The notes under the pieces were generated by a model. The model did no database searches. It had not been told where the DNA came from and saw nothing but the letters and a program-made list of their open reading frames with translations. A stretch of 7,532 bases of DNA, from positions 1 through 7,532 of the forward strand of contig JAKAMD010000166.1 in assembly GCA_021823875.1 (NCBI GenBank), written 5' to 3'. Positions within the stretch are counted from its first letter, which is position 1; the number at the start of each line of letters is the position of its first letter. The translations under genes were made by a program, and so were the position numbers. Below are positions 1-5,497 of this stretch, piece after piece. Source of the stretch: Pseudomonadota bacterium. GTDB lineage: Bacteria; Pseudomonadota; Alphaproteobacteria; Rhizobiales; Xanthobacteraceae.

Positions 1-96
1 CGTGAACGCCCGCGCCTCCACCTCGCCGAGCACCGCCGCGCGCAACGGATGCGGGGTGAGCCGCGTGCCGCCTTCAATGGAGACTTCCGCTGTCAT
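1..96 (-). CDS. Probable DUF3422 family protein, N-terminal fragment (runs off left edge)
   Basis: The minus strand is open from an ATG at 96-94 to the window edge, giving 32 codons. The start is supported by a GAGGA Shine-Dalgarno element (minus-strand reading of 100-104) five bases before the ATG. The peptide begins MTAEVSIEGGTRLTPHP and continues LRAAVLGEVEARAF. The 'HPLRaavlgEVeARaF' stretch resembles, from memory, the N-terminal signature of DUF3422 proteins (HPLR..L..EVHARPF), a family of about 430 residues with unknown function and hydrophobic segments near the C-terminus. Here the usual His of 'EVHAR' is Glu. The gene is divergent from cynS and shares a 126-base upstream region with it. 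The family call rests on one short motif; a protein-coding gene on this strand is more certain than its name. Confidence 0.55.
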   Translation of the reverse strand, partial: MTAEVSIEGGTRLTPHPLRAAVLGEVEARAFT

Positions 97-160
97 GGGT
101 CCTCGGGTGGCACGCGCCCAAGGCTTTGGCAAGATGCCCGACCGCATAGCGCGCGTGCTG

Positions 161-178
161 TCTGGCGCAAAAGTTGCT
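161..178 (+). promoter_or_regulatory. Putative sigma-54 (-24/-12) promoter of cynS
   Basis: The sequence CTGGCGCAAAAGTTGCT fits the RpoN consensus (YTGGCACG-N4-TTGCW). The invariant GG (164-165) and GC (176-177) are separated by exactly 10 bases, the TTGCT block is perfect, and only two bases of TGGCACG differ. Transcription would start near 189, leaving a leader of about 34 bases that contains the AAGGAG ribosome binding site (211-216). No clear NtrC or NifA upstream activator site was found by eye. Sigma-54 control would suit a gene that releases ammonia from cyanate. The match is seen; function is inferred. Confidence 0.55.
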
Positions 179-222
179 TGGCCTTGGCTTGCCAACGAGG
201 ATCAAACGACAAGGAGCCCGCC

Positions 223-705
223 ATGACAAGGCAGGATCTCACCGAAAAGCTGCTCGACATCAAGCGCGAGAAGGGGTGGAGCTGGAAATACATCTGCGAG
301 ACGATCGGCGGCATGTCGCCGCTCCTGATCACCGGCGCCATCCTGGGCCAGATGAAGCTGACGAAGCCGCAATGCGCCAAGGCGGCCGAACTGTTCGGGC
401 TCTCAAAGAGCGAACAGGCGCTGCTCAACGAGGTCCCCCTGCGCGGCACGCCGATGCCGCCGACCGATCCGCTGATTTATCGTTTCTATGAGCTGATCAT
501 GATCAACGGCCCGGCACTCAAGGCGCTGATCGAGGAGGAATTCGGCGACGGCATCATGTCGGCCATCGATTTCGACATGGAGATCGCGCGTAAGCCCGAC
601 CCCAAAGGCGACCGCGTCAGCCTCAACATGAGCGGCAAGTTCCTGGCCTACAAATATTACGGCGCCACTGGCAATGCGCTGGCATTGGGGTTGAAGGAGG
701 AGTGA
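223..705 (+). CDS. cynS: Cyanate hydratase (cyanase)
   Basis: Cyanase converts cyanate and bicarbonate to ammonia and two CO2 (through carbamate), detoxifying cyanate and supplying nitrogen in the cytoplasm. The 160-aa product compares with 156 aa in E. coli. The N-terminal part (about residues 1-75) is the helical HTH-like domain (KREKGWSWKYICETIGGM). The C-terminal catalytic domain contains TDPLIYRFYE and EEFGDGIMSAIDF. The three active-site residues of E. coli CynS (Arg96, Glu99, Ser122) align with Arg87, Glu90 and Ser113. The C-terminus GKFLAYKYYGATGN plus a short tail is the rhizobial form. The start at 223 is chosen because AAGGAG lies at 211-216 and the family N-terminus begins there; the frame is open upstream to 49 but that part is not cyanase-like. 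No cynT carbonic anhydrase, cynR regulator or cyanate transporter is adjacent. It converges with the lldD-like gene. Confidence 0.96.
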   Translation: MTRQDLTEKLLDIKREKGWSWKYICETIGGMSPLLITGAILGQMKLTKPQCAKAAELFGLSKSEQALLNEVPLRGTPMPPTDPLIYRFYELIMINGPALKALIEEEFGDGIMSAIDFDMEIARKPDPKGDRVSLNMSGKFLAYKYYGATGNALALGLKEE

Positions 706-713
706 GCATTCAC

Positions 714-750
714 GAATGCGGCGGCCGTCTTGCACGCCGCCCGAGCATTC
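714..750 (+). terminator. Stem-loop just after cynS, possible terminator
   Basis: GAATGC-GGCGGC (714-725) can pair with GCCGCC-(CGA bulge)-GCATTC (736-750), a 12-bp stem with a three-base bulge and a 10-base loop, starting eight bases after the cynS stop. No T-run follows, so it is not a classical intrinsic terminator. It may instead mark or protect the 3' end of the mRNA. Confidence 0.35.
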
Positions 751-752
751 TC

Positions 753-869
753 GGTCATGCGCGGGCTTGACCCGCGCATCCACGATGCGCTTCAGCCCGT
801 GCGGGCCTTACGTAAGGCTTCGTTTATGAAGCTGCTCCATGGATGGCCGGGTCAAGCCCGGCCATGACC
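753..869. repeat. Composite palindromic intergenic repeat with two inverted copies
   Basis: Two 30-base copies face each other, left at 753-782 (plus orientation) and right at 840-869 (minus orientation). Both read GGTCATG-xx-CGGG-CTTGA-CCCG-yy-CATCCA and form a 9-bp stem with a five-base loop. The stems differ by a paired swap (CG in one, GC in the other), so base pairing is kept. Between them are three more palindromes: GCCCG/CGGGC (795-806), a perfect 14-base GCCTTACGTAAGGC (805-818), and GCTTC/GAAGC (817-832). The element lies between two converging genes (cynS and the lldD-like gene). Similar CTTGACCCGG-type palindromes are common between genes in Bradyrhizobium-like genomes (from memory). 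It may act as a bidirectional 3'-end structure or be a non-autonomous mobile repeat. Confidence 0.75.
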
Positions 870-885
870 GTTGTGGGGCCCCGTT

Positions 886-2100
886 TTACTCTGCCGTCTT
901 CTTGCGCGTGCGTGGTGCAGACGGCTTCTTCGCCGGCGCTGGCGCTGCTGCCGCAATGCCGGCGGTATCGGCGAGGATGTGGTGGCCGATCTCCGCAATA
1001 TAATTGGTGCCGGTGAGCGCCATGGCAACGTCGAGCTCCTTCTCCAGGAACTCGATCGCCTTGGCGACGCCCACTTTGCCCATGGCGCCGAGCCCATAGA
1101 CATAGGCGCGGCCGATCATGCAGGCGCGCGCGCCCAGCGCCAGCGCGCGCAAGATGTCGGCGCCGGTGCGGATGCCGCCGTCGAACAGCACCTCGACGTC
1201 GTTACCGACCGCGTCGGCCACTTTTGGCAGCGCCGAGATCGAGGACGGCGCGCCGTCGAGCTGACGGCCGCCATGGTTCGACACCACGATGGCGTCGGCG
1301 CCGAGCTTGGCCGCGGTCTTGGCGTCTTCGGGATCGAGGATGCCCTTGATCACCAGCTTGCCCGGCCAGATCTTCTTGATCCACTCGACGTCCTTCCAGG
1401 AGAGCGCCGGATCGAACTGCTGTGCGGTCCACTGCGCGAGCTGGTTGACGTTCTCCATGCCCTTCACATGGCCAGCCAGATTGCCGAAGGTCTTGCGCTT
1501 GCCCTTCAGGATGCTGAAGGCCCAGGCCGGCTTGCTGGCGATATCGATGATGTTGCGGATGCGGATTTCCGGCGGCACCGTCATGCCGTTCCTGATGTCG
1601 CGGTGGCGCTGGCCGAGCACCTGCAGGTCGACCGTGAGCACCAGCGTATTGCAGCGGGCCGCCAGCGCGCGTTCCAGGATGTCTTTGGAGAAACTGCGAT
1701 CCTTGATCACATAGAGCTGGAACCAGAACGGCGTGCGCGTTTCCGCCGCCACGTCCTCGATCGAGCAGATCGACATGGTGGACAGCGTGTAGGGAATGCC
1801 GGCTTCCTCAGCGGCCTGGGCGGCGAGGATTTCGCCGTCGCCGTGCTGCATGCCGGTCAGCCCGACCGGCGCCAGGATCAGCGGGGCCGCCACCTTCTGT
1901 CCCATGATGGTGGTCGCCAGGCTGCGGGTCGAGACGTCGACCAGCACGCGCTGGCGTAGTTTGATCGCTTCGAGGTCGCTCCGGTTGGCGCGCAGCGTTT
2001 CCTCCTGATAGGAGCCGCTATCGGCATAATCGAAGAAGGCGCGGGGGACGCGGCGCCGCGCCAGCGCGCGCAGGTCAGCAATGCAGGTCACGGTCGTCAT
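886..2100 (-). CDS. lldD: FMN-dependent L-lactate / 2-hydroxyacid dehydrogenase (LldD family)
   Basis: This family oxidises L-lactate or a related 2-hydroxyacid to the 2-keto acid through FMN, usually passing electrons to the respiratory chain at the inner membrane. The product is 404 aa (E. coli LldD is 396) and has the full TIM-barrel set. Tyr25 lies in PRAFFDYADSGS, Tyr130 in FWFQLY, Asp158 in LTVD and Lys252 in LVIKG. The catalytic His276 and Arg279 lie in SNHGGRQLDGA, and the FMN-phosphate site is FDGGIR (307-311) with IGRAYVYGL. These match Tyr24, Tyr129, Asp157, Lys230, His254 and Arg257 of spinach glycolate oxidase. VLGQRHRDIRNG resembles the L-lactate dehydrogenase branch, but glycolate or mandelate as substrate cannot be excluded. 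Residues from about 383 form an odd Ala/Pro/Lys-rich tail ending RTRKKTAE. No lactate permease or LldR regulator is adjacent. The ribosome binding site is weak (GGAA). Confidence 0.9.
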   Translation of the reverse strand: MTTVTCIADLRALARRRVPRAFFDYADSGSYQEETLRANRSDLEAIKLRQRVLVDVSTRSLATTIMGQKVAAPLILAPVGLTGMQHGDGEILAAQAAEEAGIPYTLSTMSICSIEDVAAETRTPFWFQLYVIKDRSFSKDILERALAARCNTLVLTVDLQVLGQRHRDIRNGMTVPPEIRIRNIIDIASKPAWAFSILKGKRKTFGNLAGHVKGMENVNQLAQWTAQQFDPALSWKDVEWIKKIWPGKLVIKGILDPEDAKTAAKLGADAIVVSNHGGRQLDGAPSSISALPKVADAVGNDVEVLFDGGIRTGADILRALALGARACMIGRAYVYGLGAMGKVGVAKAIEFLEKELDVAMALTGTNYIAEIGHHILADTAGIAAAAPAPAKKPSAPRTRKKTAE

Positions 2101-2376
2101 GGGCGAGATTCCGGGCTGGGCAGGACGGTTAACCCGGTAGCACAGGGGGCGCGGCCGCGAAATGGTAGGTTTTACATAGGCCCGGTCGGGGTGGCCGGGC
2201 CGCTAAGCCGTCCGTTAACGCCGATCGGTAATGATTACTCACAATATTTGAAGTCAAAAGACCGGCCGGGCCGTACTATACCCGGTCTGCGGGCCGCCGC
2301 ATGCCAGGCATGCAGACCCGCCAAAAACGCAGCCGGAAGAATGTGTTAAGGCGGCTGCCGGGTTGAGGGGTATCCT
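2101..2376. promoter_or_regulatory. Divergent intergenic region of lldD and glmM with hairpins
   Basis: No gene is seen in these 276 bases, which must hold both promoters. An AT-rich pocket lies at about 2225-2260. On the minus strand it includes TTGACT (2257-2252), a possible -35 box for lldD, but no good -10 follows. TACTAT (2274-2279) is a possible -10 for glmM without a well-spaced -35. Two perfect 8-base palindromes contain GTTAAC (2127-2134 and 2213-2220). The inverted repeats are AGACCGG/CCGGTCT (2259-2265, 2282-2288), GGTCTGC/GCAGACC (2284-2290, 2312-2318), GCATGCC/GGCATGC (2299-2305, 2307-2313) and GCAGCCG/CGGCTGC (2329-2335, 2352-2358). The last three would lie in the glmM leader. 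Confidence 0.5.
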
Positions 2377-3720
2377 ATGGTTCGACGTTATTTTGGCACC
2401 GACGGCATCCGCGGCCGGGCCAATCGGGTGATCACACCGGAACTGGCGCTCAAGGTTGGGCAGGCCGCTGGCCTGGTCTTCCGCAACGGCGAGCACCGCC
2501 ATCGCGTGCTGATCGGCAAGGATACACGCCTGTCCGGCTACATGATCGAGAACGCCCTGGTTGCCGGCTTCACCTCGGTTGGCATGGACGTCCTGCTCAC
2601 CGGTCCGATCCCGACCCCGGCGGTCGGCATGCTGACGCGCTCCATGCGCGCCGATCTCGGCGTCATGATCTCGGCCTCGCACAATCCGTTCGACGACAAC
2701 GGCATCAAGCTGTTCGGGCCGGACGGCTTCAAGCTGTCCGACGAGGTCGAGCTGAAGATCGAGAAGCTCATGGATTCGGACATGAGCAAGCGGCTCGCTC
2801 AGGCCCGCGATCTCGGTCGCGCCAAGCGCATCGACGGCGTGCAGGACCGCTACATCGAATTCGCCAAATTGACGCTGCCGCGCGCGCTCAGCCTGGAAGG
2901 CCTGCGCGTGGTGATCGATTGCGCCCACGGCGCCGCCTACCGCGTGGCGCCCGGCGCGCTATGGGAAATGGGCGCCGATGTGATTTCCATCGGCGTCGAG
3001 CCCGACGGCCTGAATATCAACAAGGACTGCGGCTCGACCGATCTCGCCGCGCTCTGCGCCAAGGTGCGCGAGATGCGCGCCGACATCGGCATCGCGCTCG
3101 ACGGCGATGCCGACCGTGTGATGATCGTGGACGAGCGCGGCCACGAGGTGGACGGCGATCAGGTGCTCGCGGTGATCGCCGAAAGCTGGAAGGAAGACGG
3201 CCGCCTGCAGCGCCCCGGCGTGGTGGCGACGGTCATGTCCAATCTCGGTCTCGAGCGCCATCTTGCGGGTCTCGGCATCGAACTGGTGCGCACGCCGGTC
3301 GGCGACCGCTATGTGCTCGAGCACATGCGCAACCACGGCTACAATATCGGCGGCGAACCGTCCGGCCATATCATCTTGTCCGACTACACCACCACGGGCG
3401 ACGGTTTCGTCGCCGCCTTGCAAGTGCTGGCCGTGGTCAAGCGCATGAACCGGCCGGTGTCGGAAGTCTGTCACCGCTTCGAGCCATTGCCGCAGGTGCT
3501 CAAGAACGTGCGCTACAAGAGCGGCAAGCCGCTGGACAATGCCAACGTGCGCTCGGCCATCGCCAGCGCCGAAAAGAAACTCGGGCTGGGTGGCCGGTTG
3601 ATCGTGCGTCCGTCTGGAACCGAGCCGGTGATCCGCGTGATGGGCGAGGGCGACGATAAAGTCCTCGTCGAAGCCGCCGTCGATGACGTGATCGATGCAT
3701 TAACGGAGGTTGCGGCTTGA
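2377..3720 (+). CDS. glmM: Phosphoglucosamine mutase
   Basis: GlmM interconverts glucosamine-6-phosphate and glucosamine-1-phosphate in the cytoplasm, between GlmS and GlmU on the route to UDP-GlcNAc for peptidoglycan and lipopolysaccharide. The 447-aa product has the normal family length and all hallmarks. The N-terminus is RRYFGTDGIRGRAN. The phosphoserine loop is ISASHNPFDDNGIKLFG with catalytic Ser101 (E. coli Ser102). The Mg-binding loop is DGDADR (242-247), the sugar-binding loop GEPSGH (326-331) and the phosphate-binding loop RPSGTEPVIRVMGEG (from 411). The start is supported by GAGGGG at 2365-2370, six bases upstream. In many proteobacteria glmM follows ftsH or folP; here a divergent lldD-like gene precedes it, so it appears to have its own promoter. 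A hairpin follows the stop codon. Confidence 0.97.
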   Translation: MVRRYFGTDGIRGRANRVITPELALKVGQAAGLVFRNGEHRHRVLIGKDTRLSGYMIENALVAGFTSVGMDVLLTGPIPTPAVGMLTRSMRADLGVMISASHNPFDDNGIKLFGPDGFKLSDEVELKIEKLMDSDMSKRLAQARDLGRAKRIDGVQDRYIEFAKLTLPRALSLEGLRVVIDCAHGAAYRVAPGALWEMGADVISIGVEPDGLNINKDCGSTDLAALCAKVREMRADIGIALDGDADRVMIVDERGHEVDGDQVLAVIAESWKEDGRLQRPGVVATVMSNLGLERHLAGLGIELVRTPVGDRYVLEHMRNHGYNIGGEPSGHIILSDYTTTGDGFVAALQVLAVVKRMNRPVSEVCHRFEPLPQVLKNVRYKSGKPLDNANVRSAIASAEKKLGLGGRLIVRPSGTEPVIRVMGEGDDKVLVEAAVDDVIDALTEVAA

Positions 3721-3743
3721 AAGCCGATCGTGGGTAGCGGCTA

Positions 3744-3762
3744 GGCACCCAATTTGGGTGTC
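3744..3762 (+). terminator. Stem-loop after glmM
   Basis: GGCACCC (3744-3750) pairs with GGGTGTC (3756-3762) around AATTT, a 7-bp stem (one G-U pair) that can extend by A-T pairs into the loop. It lies 23 bases after the glmM stop. No T-run follows, so rho-independent termination is uncertain. Confidence 0.4.
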
Positions 3763-3908
3763 TGTCGCAGCGTCCGTGTTTACGTTGATGCGACGGAAAG
3801 CCGTTCAGGCGGATAGGTGGTATGCGTGTCATTTCGCAACTTGCGTCGATTCGAGCATTGAGCGAAACTGTGCGCGCTCTGTAACCGACGCGATCATGCA
3901 GCACCGCC

Positions 3909-4166
3909 ATGCGAACCACCATTTCCGGCGACGACCAAACTCTTCCTCCCCACGACGAGCAGCCTGCGCGCGATCTGAACGGTCACGCCGTCGCCGAATC
4001 TCTGTCCGCAGCTGGCGGTCCGGACGATCCGATCATGCGGGATGCGTTGCGTCTGATGGAGGCCTTTCTGGCGATCGAGGATGCCGCCGCGCGCACCGCG
4101 CTGATCACGCTGGCCGAAAGTGTGGTCAGCTACGATTGGCTGCGTAAGGCGAAAGGCCGCCGCTGA
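3909..4166 (+). CDS. Small hypothetical protein (85 aa)
   Basis: I do not recognise this gene by name. The first 40 residues are polar and probably disordered (MRTTISGDDQTLPPHDEQPA...). The second half (about residues 43-80) is predicted helical, with LRLMEAFLAIEDAAAR followed by LITLAESVVSYDWLRKAKGRR. This resembles the short helical segment often found C-terminal to the HTH domain in alphaproteobacterial XRE-family regulators ('LlraF..I.d...R..l..L...l'), but no HTH precedes it here. There is no signal peptide or membrane segment. No good Shine-Dalgarno sequence precedes the ATG, and a stop codon at 3882-3884 blocks an earlier start; the ATG at 4035 would give a 43-residue helical core. It sits between glmM and the OMP genes, with gaps of 188 and 263 bases, so it is probably transcribed alone. 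A palindrome GACCGCGGTC (4165-4174) followed by TTTTATT overlaps its stop. Confidence 0.6.
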   Translation: MRTTISGDDQTLPPHDEQPARDLNGHAVAESLSAAGGPDDPIMRDALRLMEAFLAIEDAAARTALITLAESVVSYDWLRKAKGRR

Positions 4167-4316
4167 CCGCGGTCGACTGCTCTTTTATTGATTGGGTTTG
4201 GCAGCTCTCCACGCGCGGCGATTACGGCTTCGCGGACCGGGCTTCGTTTACCTTTCGTTAAATGAATGATTCTCGTCGTTGCGGCTCGCCACCGGCGCGC
4301 CGCGTCCCGCCGAGCA

Positions 4317-4357
4317 TTAATAAATACCGTTAAAAAACAGGGTTAAGGAGCACTTAA
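4317..4357 (+). promoter_or_regulatory. TTAA array with CtrA-type box upstream of the first OMP gene
   Basis: Four TTAA motifs start at 4317, 4330, 4343 and 4354. The last pair is TTAA-GGAGCAC-TTAA, an exact match to the spacing of the CtrA full site (TTAA-N7-TTAA), lacking only the final C. The first three are 13 bases apart. Another TTAA is at 4258. The box ends 72 bases before the ATG at 4430. The surrounding DNA is GC-rich, so the cluster stands out. CtrA binding is inferred from the alphaproteobacterial consensus. Confidence 0.5.
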
Positions 4358-4429
4358 GGTTTTGCTGCCATCGTTCCCGTAACTTCTTACCGCGCGGTGT
4401 GCGCACGGATTCGACAGGGGACGAAAGCA

Positions 4430-5368
4430 ATGCTTGTTTCGCGTTTTGCCACTGCGGCTTTGCTGGCCCTAATGACGCTTCTTGGCGTCAGCGCCGCCTC
4501 GGCCGCCGACTATGTGCCGCCTCCGCCGCCTCCGGTCATGGTGCAACCGCCGCCGCAGGAATGCTGCAGCAACTGGTATCTGCGCGGCGACATTGGCATC
4601 AGCAGCCAAAGCGTCGGCAGTCTCCACAACGACAATTACGGCCGCTACACGTCCGTCAACAATAGCTACAAAGATTTTGACAGCGCGCCGTTCTACGCAC
4701 TCGGCATCGGCTACGAGTTCAATAATTGGCTGCGCTTTGATGTCACCGGCGAATACCGTGCGAGTGCCAATTTCAAAGGCGAAGACATCGCCTGTGTCGC
4801 CACCCAGAGTCCGACATGCCAACCTGACGTTTATACCGGCAGCAAATCGGAATGGACGTTCCTTGCCAATGCCTATATCGATCTTGGTACTTGGAACTGC
4901 TTCACGCCGTTTGTGGGCGCCGGCATCGGCATGAGCCGCAACACGATCGTCAACTTCATGGACGTGAATCCGATCCCCAATGCCGTTGCCACCAGCACCT
5001 CAAACAGCAAGTGGAGCTTCGCGTGGGCGCTTTATGCGGGTGTCGGCTACAAGGTCACCGACAATCTGACTGTCGAGCTCGCCTATCGTTATCTCGATCT
5101 CGGTGATGCGGCGACCAGCGCGATGGTTGGCTTCGACGGCACCCCCGATACGCCGTTTCAATTCAATCACCTGACCTCGCAAGACATCAAACTCGGCCTT
5201 CGTTTCAAGTGCTGCGATCTAGCCGGGCTTGCGTCGTCGACGCCCGCTTTCGCGCCGCCGCCGGTTTACGCGCCGCCGCCCGCTTATACGCCGCCGCCGG
5301 TCTATCAGCAGGCCCCGGCCTATCAGCCACCGCCGGCCTATCAGCCGCCGCTGCAGAGCCGAGGTTGA
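4430..5368 (+). CDS. Outer-membrane beta-barrel protein with proline-rich tail
   Basis: This is a 312-aa precursor of the small OMP_b-brl (Omp25/opacity-like) class. The signal peptide is MLVSRFATAALLALMTLLGVS with predicted cleavage after SAASA (residue 25). A Pro-rich segment follows (VPPPPPPVMVQPPPQ). The barrel runs from about residue 48 (NWYLRGDIGIS, the usual rhizobial first strand) through alternating strands such as PFYALGIGYEF, WLRFDVTGEYR, FTPFVGAGIGMS, ALYAGVGYKV and LTVELAYRYLDLG, to the last strand QDIKLGLRF (251-259). About 53 residues follow, with six Tyr/Phe-Pro hexapeptides (274-309), so the protein does not end on the barrel aromatic residue. Cys-Cys pairs at 45-46 and 261-262 flank the barrel. 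The start at 4430 fits AGGGG at 4416-4420 and the signal peptide; the in-frame GTG at 4397 adds 11 charged residues and is unlikely. Likely a structural or small-solute OMP; the specific role is unknown. Confidence 0.88.
   Translation: MLVSRFATAALLALMTLLGVSAASAADYVPPPPPPVMVQPPPQECCSNWYLRGDIGISSQSVGSLHNDNYGRYTSVNNSYKDFDSAPFYALGIGYEFNNWLRFDVTGEYRASANFKGEDIACVATQSPTCQPDVYTGSKSEWTFLANAYIDLGTWNCFTPFVGAGIGMSRNTIVNFMDVNPIPNAVATSTSNSKWSFAWALYAGVGYKVTDNLTVELAYRYLDLGDAATSAMVGFDGTPDTPFQFNHLTSQDIKLGLRFKCCDLAGLASSTPAFAPPPVYAPPPAYTPPPVYQQAPAYQPPPAYQPPLQSRG
5249..5356 (+). repeat. Six tandem 18-base (hexapeptide) Pro-rich repeats in the first OMP gene
   Basis: Residues 274-309 read FAPPPV, YAPPPA, YTPPPV, YQQAPA, YQPPPA, YQPPLQ. 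The 18-base units are degenerate at DNA level (for example GCGCCGCCG versus CAGCCACCG). The second half uses Gln after Tyr, which suggests an internal duplication. The repeat is coding, not an independent element. Confidence 0.85.
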
Positions 5369-5379
5369 TGACGAGAACA

Positions 5380-5408
5380 CGCGCGCCGGTTTGGTTAACC
5401 GGCGCGCG
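5380..5408 (+). terminator. Strong 12-bp hairpin between the two OMP genes
   Basis: CGCGCGCCGGTT (5380-5391) and AACCGGCGCGCG (5397-5408) pair perfectly around the loop TGGTT, 11 bases after the stop of the first OMP gene. It is the strongest simple hairpin I found in the window. No T-run follows, so it may act as a 3'-end stabiliser or rho-dependent pause rather than an intrinsic terminator. It separates the first OMP from the promoter region of the second. Confidence 0.6.
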
Positions 5409-5427
5409 AACATGGTGAAAATTCATA

Positions 5428-5447
5428 GTTAAGCGCCGCTTAACCAT
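5428..5447 (+). promoter_or_regulatory. CtrA-type full site upstream of the second OMP gene
   Basis: TTAA (5429-5432), seven bases, then TTAAC (5440-5444) is an exact match to the CtrA consensus TTAA-N7-TTAAC. The same site extends to TTAACCAT (5440-5447), the known CtrA 8-mer variant of Caulobacter. The core GTTAAGCG-C-CGCTTAAC is a perfect 17-base palindrome. It ends about 50 bases before the ATG at 5498. CtrA sites normally overlap the -35 region of activated promoters; I see no convincing -10. Confidence 0.6.
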
Positions 5448-5497
5448 CCTGCGGCAATGTTACGCAGTCAGTGTTTGGTAGCGAAGGATGAGTAGTC

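Noticed and set aside
110..158. Inverted pair GCACGCG / CGCGTGC upstream of cynS as a possible activator site
   Set aside because: The arms are short, GC-rich and 35 bases apart, and do not match the NtrC or NifA consensus; chance is likely.
49..222. N-terminal extension of cynS from an upstream ATG
   Set aside because: The extra 58 residues do not resemble cyanase and overlap the divergent gene and the predicted promoter; the ATG at 223 has AAGGAG and matches the family N-terminus.
871..1959. Long plus-strand open frame (362 codons) opposite the lldD-like gene
   Set aside because: It is a frame shadow of a clear FMN dehydrogenase. The translation is Arg/Gly/His-rich with no recognisable domain, as expected from high-GC antisense frames.
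2254..2928. Minus-strand open frame overlapping the 5' part of glmM
   Set aside because: It lies antisense to a fully supported glmM and shows no family motif; high GC content leaves such frames open by chance.
4397..4429. Earlier GTG start for the first OMP gene
   Set aside because: It would place eleven charged residues before the signal peptide; the ATG at 4430 has a good ribosome binding site and a normal signal peptide.
5249..5356. Tandem repeats considered as a CRISPR-like array
   Set aside because: The units are 18 bases with no spacers, are degenerate and stay in frame with the OMP gene; they encode a Pro-rich tail.
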